Assembly (NCBI RefSeq): GCF_006716885.1
Contig: NZ_VFPU01000003.1
Coordinates: 124,001-188,000 of the forward strand
DNA from: Ornithinimicrobium humiphilum
GTDB lineage: Bacteria > Actinomycetota > Actinomycetes > Actinomycetales > Dermatophilaceae
Length of the DNA stretch: 64,000 nucleotides
Direction: 5' to 3'
Shown one piece after another: positions 24,807 to 32,406 of this stretch. Below the pieces are notes generated by a model. It was not told where the DNA came from. It saw only the letters and a program-made list of their open reading frames with translations, and ran no database searches. A program made the translations under genes and the position numbers. The first letter of the stretch is position 1, and each line of letters opens with the position of its first letter.

Positions 24807-25520
24807 CTAGGAGCAGGCGGCCTCGCGCAGCGCCGCCAGCCCGGCGAGGTCGCCCTCCCCGAGGTCGTCCTGCCCGGAGTGCTCCGGCGCCATGAGCTGT
24901 CGCGGGTCGTCGCTGTGCCCCAGGCCGAGCACGTGCAGCAGCTCGTGGACGAGGACCGGCTCGGGGTCGGTGCGTCGGAAGAAGCCGCCGGGCACGTCGG
25001 TGTCGATCACGACCATGCCGCCGACGGAGTGCCCGCCCCCGCCAGGACCCTGCACGTAGGTCGAGCCGCCGATGCCGGCCGTGGCTCCAACGAGCTCGGG
25101 CACCTCCTCCTCGTCGGCCCACATGAGGAGGACCGGGCCGGCGTCCCGGTCGCGATAGGTCCGGTCGTCGGTCTCGCCGACGACCTCGAGGGCGAAGCCG
25201 CTCGCCTCCGAGACGCGGGAGACCGCGGAGGCGACGAGGCCCTCGTAGCCCTCCGGAGCGCCCTGCGGGTTGACCTCGATCGGCACGGTGCCCTCGCAGG
25301 GCCAGGTGATCGGGGCGCCCCGCGGGGTGGTGGCCATGTAGGTCCAGCCGTCGCCGCCGGACCCCGGGACGCCGACGACCGGGTCGATGACGACGTCGCG
25401 CAGGTCGGTGAGGGCGAGCGTGGGCGAGAGCACGACCGTGCCCACGATGACGGAGCCCACCACGACCAGCGTGCCGAGCACGCCGCCGCAGGAGCGCCCT
25501 CGCCGTGGTGCCTCGGTCAT
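24807..25520 (-). CDS. Second membrane-anchored metzincin-like protease (paralogue of 18549-19607)
   Basis: Protein of 237 aa: short basic N-terminus, one membrane helix (about 15-35), then an extracytoplasmic zincin domain. Zinc signature H192-E-L-L-H196-V-L-G-L-G-H202-SDD and Met-turn QLMAP (M210) are intact. It is a shorter version of the protease at 18549-19607 and shares many blocks, including the Cys of PCEG/PCGP and the terminal Cys that may form a disulfide. GACACT lies six bases before the chosen ATG; an in-frame GTG six codons upstream is less likely. Substrate unknown. Confidence 0.8.
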   Translation of the reverse strand: MTEAPRRGRSCGGVLGTLVVVGSVIVGTVVLSPTLALTDLRDVVIDPVVGVPGSGGDGWTYMATTPRGAPITWPCEGTVPIEVNPQGAPEGYEGLVASAVSRVSEASGFALEVVGETDDRTYRDRDAGPVLLMWADEEEVPELVGATAGIGGSTYVQGPGGGGHSVGGMVVIDTDVPGGFFRRTDPEPVLVHELLHVLGLGHSDDPRQLMAPEHSGQDDLGEGDLAGLAALREAACS

Positions 25521-25591
25521 CCCGACAGTGTCGCCCACGAACCTGGCCGGTGCGGGGCGACAGCCGGCCCTGGTCGCGGCACGATGGCGCC

Positions 25592-25957
25592 ATGGCGACC
25601 TACGAGGTGCACGGGGCAGGAGTCGCGCGCTGCCGCGAGCTCATCGACGCGCGGCAGTACGTCCTCGACTCCGAGTGGTCGGAACGGCAGCCGGACGCCG
25701 CCGCGGAGAACGCCTACCTCGAGAGGCACCCCATGGAGGACTACGCCGCGTGGCACCTGGGCCTGACGGTGGGCGCCACCGACGGCACCAAGGGCCGCTA
25801 CGCCTTCGTCCACGGCGACTTCCGCCGGGTGCACCGCTCGGCGCTGATCGCCTGCGTCTTCCGGGCCGCGCAGTGGCGGCACAAGGCGGTCGAGCTGGCC
25901 GCGCACGACCTGCTGCAGCGGCTGGACCGGGCGGCCGGGATCGGCACCGACCGGTGA
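25592..25957 (+). CDS. Conserved hypothetical protein
   Basis: Small soluble protein of 121 aa, not assigned to a family. The sequence is well ordered with a mix of charged and aromatic residues (YEVHGAGVARCRELIDARQ, YAAWHLGLTVGAT, YAFVHGDFRRVHRSALIAC), suggesting a compact folded domain. Start ATG with CACGAT (25580-25585) six bases upstream; the in-frame extension to 25505 covers the divergent protease promoter and is rejected. It ends one base before the convergent NUDIX stop. Confidence 0.65.
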   Translation: MATYEVHGAGVARCRELIDARQYVLDSEWSERQPDAAAENAYLERHPMEDYAAWHLGLTVGATDGTKGRYAFVHGDFRRVHRSALIACVFRAAQWRHKAVELAAHDLLQRLDRAAGIGTDR

Positions 25958-25958
25958 C

Positions 25959-26405
25959 CTAGCGGGCGGCCGCCCACTCCGCCGCGGCGTGCACCAGGGT
26001 GACGGCGTCCAGCTCCGCGAGCCGGTCGAGCTCGACCCAGCGGACGTCGTCGGTGCTGCCGTCGACCTCGACGGTGAGGGTGCCGCCGGTGACCCGGGCG
26101 AGGTAGACGACCTGAAGCCCCTGCAGGGACAGGCCCTGCGGCGAGAAGCTGAGGCGGTCGGCGGGCGGGATCCAGTGGTTGCGGACGCCGAGCAGACCCT
26201 CGAGCTCGACGCTCAGACCGGTCTCCTCGTGGACCTCGCGCAGGCAGGTCTCCTCCGGGGTCTCGCCGAGCTCCATGCCGCCGCCGGGCAGGGTCCATCC
26301 GCCGACGACGCGACCGTCGTGCCGCGTCTCGCTCCAGTGCGGCAGGAGGACCCTGCCGTCCTGCTCGATCCACGCGTAGCAGCCCACCCTGGTGTCGTAG
26401 TCCAC
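25959..26405 (-). CDS. NUDIX hydrolase
   Basis: Protein of 148 aa that hydrolyses a nucleoside-diphosphate-linked substrate. The Nudix box is visible at about residues 41-63: GGGMELGETPEETCLREVHEETG, matching G-x5-E-x7-REUxEExGU. It begins with a strand pattern WIEQDGRVLLPHW typical of MutT-like enzymes. GTG start at 26405 with TACCCT six bases upstream (complement 26412-26417). Divergent from the epimerase-like gene. Substrate cannot be told from sequence. Confidence 0.85.
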   Translation of the reverse strand: MDYDTRVGCYAWIEQDGRVLLPHWSETRHDGRVVGGWTLPGGGMELGETPEETCLREVHEETGLSVELEGLLGVRNHWIPPADRLSFSPQGLSLQGLQVVYLARVTGGTLTVEVDGSTDDVRWVELDRLAELDAVTLVHAAAEWAAAR

Positions 26406-26467
26406 CGGGACAGGGTAGGCCGACGGCGCGGTCCCGCGGCCTCCCTGCCGTGTGGTGAGATTGAGCG

Positions 26468-28114
26468 GTGGCAGGGACCAGGGCGGAGGCGCGGGCGCGC
26501 GTGATGCGGCGCCGGCGCGTGCTGGCGACCGGCACGGCCGCGGTGCTGCTCGCGGCCGGTGCCACCGGGACCGCCGCGCTGCTCGGCGACCGGGGGCAGG
26601 ACCCGTCGACGGCGTCCCGGGAGACGGCGGCGGAGACCGCCCCGGCCACCCAGGAGCCGTCGCCCTCGGCGTCAGCCGAGACCAGGACGCCCAGGCCGGT
26701 CGACGCCCCGCGCGAGCGGATCGCCGGCTACACGGCGTCGGAGCGCGAGCCGCAGCCGATCCCCGACGGGCTGCGGCCCTACCAGGACGGCGTGATCACC
26801 GAGCTGGGGACCGGCGACGTCGACGAGGAGGGCGTCCGCGTCTTCGTCGCCACCTGGGACGGCCAGACCTACGACCATCCGGTCGCCCAGGCGCAGTACG
26901 CCCTGAAGCTGATGGAGTCCTACCGGCTGACGGGCGAGCGGGCCTACCTGGAGATGGCCGAGAAGAACGCCCAGCGCATCGTCGACCGCCGCCACGAGAT
27001 CGACGGCGCGTGGTACTTCCCCTACGACTTCGAGTTCGACCTGCACCGCAACGGCCGGGGCGTGCTGACGCCCCCCTGGGCCTCCGGCATGGCCTCGGGC
27101 CAGGCGCTCTCGACCTTCGTCCGGCTCCACGAGATCACCGGCGAGCAACGCTGGCGCGACGCGGCCGACCGCACCTTCGCCGCCTTCCTGCAGGCCCCCG
27201 ACGGGGAGGGCTACTTCAGCTCGTTCGTCGACGACGACGGCCGCCTGTGGCTGGAGGAGTACTCCCGCTATCCGGTCATGACCAGCGAGCGGGTCCTCAA
27301 CGGGCACATGTGGTCGATGTACGGCATCTGGGACTACTGGATGATGAACGGCTACGACCATGCCGATGCCGAGAGCCTGTGGCGCGGCGCGCTGCACACC
27401 CTGGAGCAGACGGCGGGCCGGGACTTCCGCAACCCCGGGTGGGCGAGCCGCTACTCGATCTGGCAGGGGCAGCTGGCCCACACCTACCACCGGTACCACC
27501 AGGAGCAGTTCCTGATGATCTACCGGATGTCGCACGATCCCGTCTGGGCCCAGCACGCGCAGGACTACCGGTCCGACTTCCCGGTCTGGCGCGCGAGCGA
27601 GGGCACGGCCGTGCTGACGCCGCGCACCACGGCGGCCTACCGGCTCGACGACAAGGCCGCGCACATCTCCGACCGCACGATGACCGTGCAGGAGACCCGG
27701 GAGCTCTCGCTCGACGCACCGGTCGAGCTCGCCTGGGACCGACGGGGCAAGGTCCCGGACGGGCCCAACGTCATCCGGCTCGCCGAGGGGGACCTGAAGG
27801 GCTGGTGGGTCGAGGAGGGCTACGGGCGCGCCTGGGTCAAGGAGCTCGTCGAGGAGCACGTCTACGCGCCCGACCTCCAGCTCTCCGTGGAGGCGGAGGT
27901 CGAGGTGGCGGTCTACCGCTACGACGAGGAGGGCGACGAGATCGACTCGCGCCTGGTCACGCTCGAGCCGGGGGTGCGCCATCCGAGCGACCGGTCCGCC
28001 TACACCGCAGGGCGGCCGTCCTACCACCTCTCCGGCGGAGAGCTCGAGGGCTGGTGGCTCCCGCTGCAGCCCGAGGTCAGGATGTGGCGCGACCCTGCGC
28101 CGGGCGAGGGCTGA
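26468..28114 (+). CDS. Exported D-glucuronyl C5-epimerase-like protein
   Basis: Protein of 548 aa. The N-terminus has a twin-arginine-type signal: RRRR at residues 14-17 followed by VLATGTAAVLLAAGATG; a Ser/Thr/Pro/Glu-rich linker (50-85) follows. Residues about 90-400 match the C5-epimerase C-terminal (alpha/alpha-barrel) fold, with AWYFPYDFEFDLH, PPWASGMASGQALSTFVRLHEITGE-type and ERVLNGHMWSMYGIWDYW blocks typical of the family that converts glucuronic to iduronic acid in heparan sulfate and relatives. The final 150 residues are beta-rich and may bind carbohydrate. Bacterial substrates are mostly unknown. GTG start; TGAGAT is six bases upstream. The gene is isolated from glycan-synthesis genes. 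Confidence 0.75.
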   Translation: MAGTRAEARARVMRRRRVLATGTAAVLLAAGATGTAALLGDRGQDPSTASRETAAETAPATQEPSPSASAETRTPRPVDAPRERIAGYTASEREPQPIPDGLRPYQDGVITELGTGDVDEEGVRVFVATWDGQTYDHPVAQAQYALKLMESYRLTGERAYLEMAEKNAQRIVDRRHEIDGAWYFPYDFEFDLHRNGRGVLTPPWASGMASGQALSTFVRLHEITGEQRWRDAADRTFAAFLQAPDGEGYFSSFVDDDGRLWLEEYSRYPVMTSERVLNGHMWSMYGIWDYWMMNGYDHADAESLWRGALHTLEQTAGRDFRNPGWASRYSIWQGQLAHTYHRYHQEQFLMIYRMSHDPVWAQHAQDYRSDFPVWRASEGTAVLTPRTTAAYRLDDKAAHISDRTMTVQETRELSLDAPVELAWDRRGKVPDGPNVIRLAEGDLKGWWVEEGYGRAWVKELVEEHVYAPDLQLSVEAEVEVAVYRYDEEGDEIDSRLVTLEPGVRHPSDRSAYTAGRPSYHLSGGELEGWWLPLQPEVRMWRDPAPGEG

Positions 28115-28117
28115 GGG

Positions 28118-28783
28118 CTACTGCCCGAGGCCGCCCAGCAGCGTCTCGAAGTCGGGGACGTCCTCGTCGAGGTCGTTGCCGGAGCGGCGGCGCGGGCGCA
28201 GGTCCTCGGCGCCCGGGACGAAGCCCGCGACCGCTCCGCGCTCGGCGACGACCAGCGCCGCGAGCTCGGACGCGGCGCGCGTCACGCGGGCGGTGAGGGC
28301 GTCGGCCTCGCCGCCGCCGAAGTCCTCGGTCGCGGCGAAGACCCCGGTCGGCACCACCACGGCGCGCAGATAGCTGAAGAGCGGGCGCAGCGCGTGGTCG
28401 AGGACCAGCTGGTGGCGCGCGGTGCCGGCGGTGGCGGCGACGAGGACCGGCGTGCCGGTGAGCGAGTCGGGGTCGAGCACGTCGATGAACAGCTTGAACA
28501 GGCCGGCGTAGCTCGCGGCGAAGACGGGCGTCACCGCGACGACGCCGTCGGCCGAGCTGACCAGCTCGCGGGCGCGACGCACGGCCGGGGTGGGCAGGCC
28601 ACCGGTGGTGAGGGTGGTCACCAGGTCGGAGGCCAGCTCGCGCAGCTCGATCACCTCGGTCTCGACGCTCTCGCCGCGGGCGCCGACCTGCGCGGCGACC
28701 GCCTCGGCGATGCGGTCGGCCAGGAGGCGGGTGGACGACGGACGCGACAGTCCGGCAGTGATGACGACGATGCGGCGGGACAC
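28118..28783 (-). CDS. CE1759-type FMN reductase
   Basis: NADPH-dependent FMN reductase-like flavodoxin-fold protein of 221 aa. The phosphate loop is ITAGLSRPSSTRLLA (about 8-22), and VTPVFAASYAGLFKLFIDVL is the flavin-binding segment. This family pairs with the CE1758-type luciferase-like monooxygenase, encoded just upstream at 28878-30011; the reductase would supply reduced FMN. GTG start with GAGGGAGC about 8 bases upstream. A strong hairpin in the 94-base gap between the two genes may set their ratio. Confidence 0.85.
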   Translation of the reverse strand: MSRRIVVITAGLSRPSSTRLLADRIAEAVAAQVGARGESVETEVIELRELASDLVTTLTTGGLPTPAVRRARELVSSADGVVAVTPVFAASYAGLFKLFIDVLDPDSLTGTPVLVAATAGTARHQLVLDHALRPLFSYLRAVVVPTGVFAATEDFGGGEADALTARVTRAASELAALVVAERGAVAGFVPGAEDLRPRRRSGNDLDEDVPDFETLLGGLGQ

Positions 28784-28839
28784 GACGTGAGCTCCCTCGG
28801 GGATCGGGTGTGCGGTGCGACGGGGTGGAGTGAGGGCCG

Positions 28840-28871
28840 GGGTGCCGGCCGGGACGGCCCGGCCGGCACCC
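28840..28871 (-). terminator. Strong intra-operon hairpin between monooxygenase and reductase genes
   Basis: A 14-bp perfect stem (GGGTGCCGGCCGGG and complement) with loop ACGG lies just after the monooxygenase stop. It may end most transcripts, letting a minor fraction reach the reductase gene, or protect the upstream mRNA. Confidence 0.65.
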
Positions 28872-28877
28872 GACGGC

Positions 28878-30011
28878 TCAGGAGGTGACGACGGTCTCCG
28901 CGGCCCGGACCGGCGCGACCAGGTGGTGCGGCGCGTCGGGACCGGCGGCGACCAGGCTGGCGTGCGTGGGCGGGTCGCTCGGGACGTGGCTCGGGCGGCG
29001 CGCCTCGAACTCGCGGCGCAGCACCGGCACGACCTCGCGGCCCAGGATCTCCAGCTGCTCCAGCACGACCTCGGTCGGCAGACCGGCGTGGTCCATGAGG
29101 AAGAGCTGGCGCTGGTAGTCGCCCACGGCGTCGGCGAAGCCCAGCGTGCGCTCGATGACCATCTCGGGCGTGCCGACGGTCAGCGGCGTGGCCCGGGTGA
29201 ACTCCTCCAGGCTCGGGCCGTGGCCGTAGACCGGGGCGTTGTCGAAGTAGGGCCGGAAGAACCGCTTGGCCTCGGCCTCCGTGCCGGCCATGAACACCTG
29301 GCCACCCAGACCCACGATCGCCTGGTCGGCGCTGCCGTGACGGTAGTGCTCGAAGCGGCGCCGGTAGAGCTTCACCATCTGCGCGGTGTGCTCCATGTTC
29401 CAGAAGATGTTGTTGTGGAAGAAGCCGTCGCCGTAGTAGGCGGCCTGCTCGGCGATCTCGGTCGAGCGGATCGAGCCGTGCCACACGAACGGCGGGGTGC
29501 CGTCCAGCGGGCGCGGCGTGGAGGTGAAGCCCTGCAGCGGCGTGCGGAACTTGCCCTGCCAGTTGACGACCTCCTCGCGCCACAGGCGGCGCAGCAGGTG
29601 GTAGTTCTCGACCGCGAGCGGGATGCCCTGGCGGATGTCCTTGCCGAACCACGGGTAGACCGGGCCGGTGTTGCCGCGGCCCATCATGAGGTCGACGCGG
29701 CCCTGGGCGAGGTGCTGCAGGAAGGCGTAGTCCTCCGCGATCCGCACCGGGTCGGTGGTGGTGATCAGGGTGGTCGACGTCGAGAGCACGATGCGCTCGG
29801 TCTGCGCGGCGATGAACGCGAGGTGCGTCGTCGGCGCGGACGGGACGAAGGGCGGGTTGTGGTGCTCGCCGGTGGCGAAGACGTCGAGCCCGACCTCCTC
29901 GGCCTTGAGGGCGATGCGGGTCATCGCCTCGATCCGCTCGCCCTCGCTGGGCGTGCGTCCGGTGGTGGGGTCGGGCGTGACGTCGCCGACGCTGAAGACA
30001 CCGAACTGCAT
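28878..30011 (-). CDS. CE1758-type FMN-dependent luciferase-like monooxygenase
   Basis: Bacterial luciferase-fold (TIM barrel) flavin monooxygenase of 377 aa. MQFGVFSVGD at the start, EEVGLDVFATGEHHNPPF, and GRVDLMMGRGNTGPVYPWFG are typical of the CE1758 subfamily, which is always found next to a CE1759-type FMN reductase as here. It would use FMNH2 and O2 on an unknown substrate. ATG with GAAGGTGAG about seven bases upstream. A perfect TTGA/TCAA dyad 20 bases before the start suggests control by a MarR-like regulator. Confidence 0.87.
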   Translation of the reverse strand: MQFGVFSVGDVTPDPTTGRTPSEGERIEAMTRIALKAEEVGLDVFATGEHHNPPFVPSAPTTHLAFIAAQTERIVLSTSTTLITTTDPVRIAEDYAFLQHLAQGRVDLMMGRGNTGPVYPWFGKDIRQGIPLAVENYHLLRRLWREEVVNWQGKFRTPLQGFTSTPRPLDGTPPFVWHGSIRSTEIAEQAAYYGDGFFHNNIFWNMEHTAQMVKLYRRRFEHYRHGSADQAIVGLGGQVFMAGTEAEAKRFFRPYFDNAPVYGHGPSLEEFTRATPLTVGTPEMVIERTLGFADAVGDYQRQLFLMDHAGLPTEVVLEQLEILGREVVPVLRREFEARRPSHVPSDPPTHASLVAAGPDAPHHLVAPVRAAETVVTS

Positions 30012-30030
30012 GGGGCTCACCTTCTTGGGT

Positions 30031-30046
30031 AGTTGATATGTCAACT
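30031..30046. promoter_or_regulatory. Perfect dyad AGTTGA-N4-TCAACT, candidate operator
   Basis: Two 6-bp arms around TATG, located 20 bases upstream of the monooxygenase ATG. On the coding strand it reads TTGACA-like, so it would overlap a -35 box. TTGA-N-TCAA palindromes are typical of MarR-family sites. No regulator gene is adjacent. Confidence 0.6.
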
Positions 30047-30070
30047 TTACTAACAGGAGCCCCGCCGCGT

Positions 30071-30460
30071 CTATTCCGGCCGTTCCAGCAGCTGGGGGCG
30101 GCCGAACATCGCGGCCGTCTCGCGCGCGGTGGGCGTGCCCCGGTCGGGGTCGGCGCCGCCCTCGAGCAGGACCGCCACGACCTCGTCCTCGCCCTTGAAG
30201 ACCGCACCCGCCAGCGGCGACTGGCCGCGGTCGTTGAGGCGGTCGACGTCGGCACCCCGGCGCGCGAGCTCGCGGACCAGGTCGGCGTGCCCGTGGTAGG
30301 CCGCGAGCATGAGGAGGGTGTTGCCGGCCGGGTCGGTGAGGTCGACCGGGGCGCCCGCGTCGACGTAGGCGGCGAGCCGCGCCGTGGCACCCTGACGGGC
30401 GAGGTCGAAGAGCGCGTGGGCGAGGTCGACGGTCTCCTGGTCAGGCACGCTGTCGGTCAT
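30071..30460 (-). CDS. Ankyrin-repeat protein
   Basis: Small soluble protein of 129 aa built from about three ankyrin repeats: GATARLAAYVDAGAPVDLTD, GNTLLMLAAYHGHADLVRELARRGADVDRL and GQSPLAGAVFKGEDEVVAVLLEGGADPD (each about 33 residues). It is likely a protein-interaction module. ATG with AGGAGG seven bases upstream. Its neighbour 30525-31058 on the same strand ends 65 bases before, but no shared function is evident. Confidence 0.88.
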   Translation of the reverse strand: MTDSVPDQETVDLAHALFDLARQGATARLAAYVDAGAPVDLTDPAGNTLLMLAAYHGHADLVRELARRGADVDRLNDRGQSPLAGAVFKGEDEVVAVLLEGGADPDRGTPTARETAAMFGRPQLLERPE

Positions 30461-30524
30461 CGGGTCCTCCTGGTGGCGACCCGACCGAGCCTAGTCGAGC
30501 GCGACGGACGCCGCCGGGCGTGGC

Positions 30525-31058
30525 TCAGGCGGCCAGCAGCAGCGCCAGCGCCGCCGTGTCGACGTCGGCACCCGGGTCGTCGACCACCTTGCTGGTGAGC
30601 CGGGCGATGTGCCCCTGGGCGTCGACCTCGACCCAGGCCGCGCGGTGCTCCAGCCCCAGCTCGGGAGCGCCGGGCAGCAGGATGCACCCGGAGGCGGTGT
30701 CGTACTCGGGCACCGAGGAGACGGTGCTCCGCGGCGGGTGCAGGACCGCCAGCCCCGGCGGGGTCCGGTCGGCGAAGCGCCCGGGCCGCAGGTGCTCGCC
30801 GCCGAGGATCGGGCCCTCGGCGAGGACGAGTCCGACGGCACCCTCGGGCGGACCGTCGGGGACCTCCTCGGCGACGCGGAAGACGGTGCTGCCCTGCGGC
30901 AGCATGCCCGGGACGGCGGCCAGCTGCACGGCGAGCAGCAGGAAGTCGGCCCACTCGAGCGTGTCGTCGGGCCAGCGCCCGATGAGCACGAACCCCGACA
31001 GCTCCCCGTGCCGCTGCAGCGGCGCGACCTCGACCGGCGGCAGTCTCCGCTCCGTCAT
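30525..31058 (-). CDS. Hypothetical protein
   Basis: Protein of 177 aa without a recognised family. It seems globular, with mixed strands and helices: HGELSGFVLIGRWPDD, WADFLLLAVQLAAVPG, VGLVLAEGPILGGEHLRPGRF, AAWVEVDAQGHIARLTSKVV. No signal peptide. ATG (complement 31056-31058) follows GGAGGT by six bases, which selects it over the much longer in-frame start at 31295. Divergent from the AAA ATPase gene with a 136-base promoter region. Confidence 0.6.
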   Translation of the reverse strand: MTERRLPPVEVAPLQRHGELSGFVLIGRWPDDTLEWADFLLLAVQLAAVPGMLPQGSTVFRVAEEVPDGPPEGAVGLVLAEGPILGGEHLRPGRFADRTPPGLAVLHPPRSTVSSVPEYDTASGCILLPGAPELGLEHRAAWVEVDAQGHIARLTSKVVDDPGADVDTAALALLLAA

Positions 31059-31194
31059 CGCCTGACCTCCTCGCCCTCGTCCTGACAGGCCGTTCCCGGT
31101 GGTCCCTCCTAATCTGCCACGCGATCGCGGGGAACGGGAAGGGCCCGGGCCCGGCGCGCCCCCCCTGTCACCGCCCGGGCCTAGGCTCCGAGCC

Positions 31195-32406
31195 GTGTAC
31201 AGCACCGTGGCGGTCAGCGGATACCGGTCCCTGCGCGACGTGCGGCTGCCGCTCGGCCGCCTGACCGTCGTGACGGGGGCCAACGGTGCGGGCAAGAGCA
31301 GCGTCTACCGTGCGCTGCGCCTGCTCGCCGACTGCGGCGCGGGCCGGGTCGTCGGCTCCCTCGCCCGCGAGGGCGGGCTCCCCTCGGTCCTGTGGGCCGG
31401 TCCGGAGTCGCTCGGCGCCGCACGCCGGGGGTATGACGTGCAGGGCACCGTGCGCACGGGCCGGGTCGGGCTGCGGCTCGGCGTCGGGGGCGACGAGCTG
31501 TCCTACCTGGTCGACCTCGGCATCCCCGTGCAGTCGGGATCGGCCTTCGACCGCGACCCCGAGGTCAAGCGCGAGGCGGTGTGGACCGGGCCGGTGATGC
31601 GGCCGGCGACCCTCGTGGCGCGCCGCCGCAACGCCACCGTCGAGCTGCGGGACGACGCGGGTCGCTGGGAGCAGGCACCCGTCCGGGTGCCGACCTGGGC
31701 CAGCATGCTCACCGAGGTCGTCGACCCGGCCGACGCGCCGGAGCTGTGGGCGGTGCGCGACGCCCTGCGCTCGTGGCGCTTCTACGACGGCTTCCGGGTC
31801 GACGCCGCCAGCCCCGTCCGCCGGCCCCAGGTCGGCACCCGCACCTGGGCGCTGGCCGAGGACGGGTCCGACCTGGCCGCCGCGCTGCAGACGATCGCCG
31901 AGGACGGCGGACGCGAGCTGGAGGAGGCGGTCGCCGACGCCTTCGACGGCGCGCGGCTGGAGGTGGCCTCCACCGACGGGCTGATGGACGTCCGGCTGCA
32001 CCAGCGCGGGATGCTCCGCCCGCTGCGGGCGGCCGAGCTGTCCGACGGCACGCTGCGCTACCTGCTCTGGCTGGCCGCCCTCCTCACCCCGGTGCCGCCG
32101 CGGCTGATGGCGCTCAACGAGCCCGAGACCAGCCTGCACCCCTCGCTCGTCGCCCCGCTGGGCCGGCTCGTGGCGCAGGCGGCCCGCCGGACGCAGGTCG
32201 TGGTGGTCACCCACTCCGACGCGCTGCTCGCGGCCGCGGCCGTCGCGACGGGCACCGACGTCGACGCCGTCCGCGAGGCGGACCCGCCACCGCCGGGCGA
32301 GGTCGCCCCGCTGCGACTGGTCGAGCTGGAGAAGGACCTCGGCGAGACGCGGGTCGCCGGCCAGGGGCTGCTCGGCACGCCACCGTGGGAGTGGGGCAGC
32401 CGCTAG
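31195..32406 (+). CDS. AAA family (SMC/RecF-like) ATPase
   Basis: Protein of 403 aa of the AAA_21/OLD-like ABC-ATPase type. An N-terminal strand pair VAVSGYRSLRDVRLPLGRLTVV leads to Walker A GANGAGKSS (28-36); the signature LSDGTLRYL and Walker B LMALNEPETSLHP are in the C-terminal half, with VVVVTHSDALL after. No TOPRIM or nuclease domain follows, so it is not a complete OLD nuclease. Start GTG with TAGGCT (31182-31187) seven bases upstream. It ends exactly where the convergent polymerase gene ends. Function unknown; DNA repair or defence is speculative. Confidence 0.8.
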   Translation: MYSTVAVSGYRSLRDVRLPLGRLTVVTGANGAGKSSVYRALRLLADCGAGRVVGSLAREGGLPSVLWAGPESLGAARRGYDVQGTVRTGRVGLRLGVGGDELSYLVDLGIPVQSGSAFDRDPEVKREAVWTGPVMRPATLVARRRNATVELRDDAGRWEQAPVRVPTWASMLTEVVDPADAPELWAVRDALRSWRFYDGFRVDAASPVRRPQVGTRTWALAEDGSDLAAALQTIAEDGGRELEEAVADAFDGARLEVASTDGLMDVRLHQRGMLRPLRAAELSDGTLRYLLWLAALLTPVPPRLMALNEPETSLHPSLVAPLGRLVAQAARRTQVVVVTHSDALLAAAAVATGTDVDAVREADPPPPGEVAPLRLVELEKDLGETRVAGQGLLGTPPWEWGSR

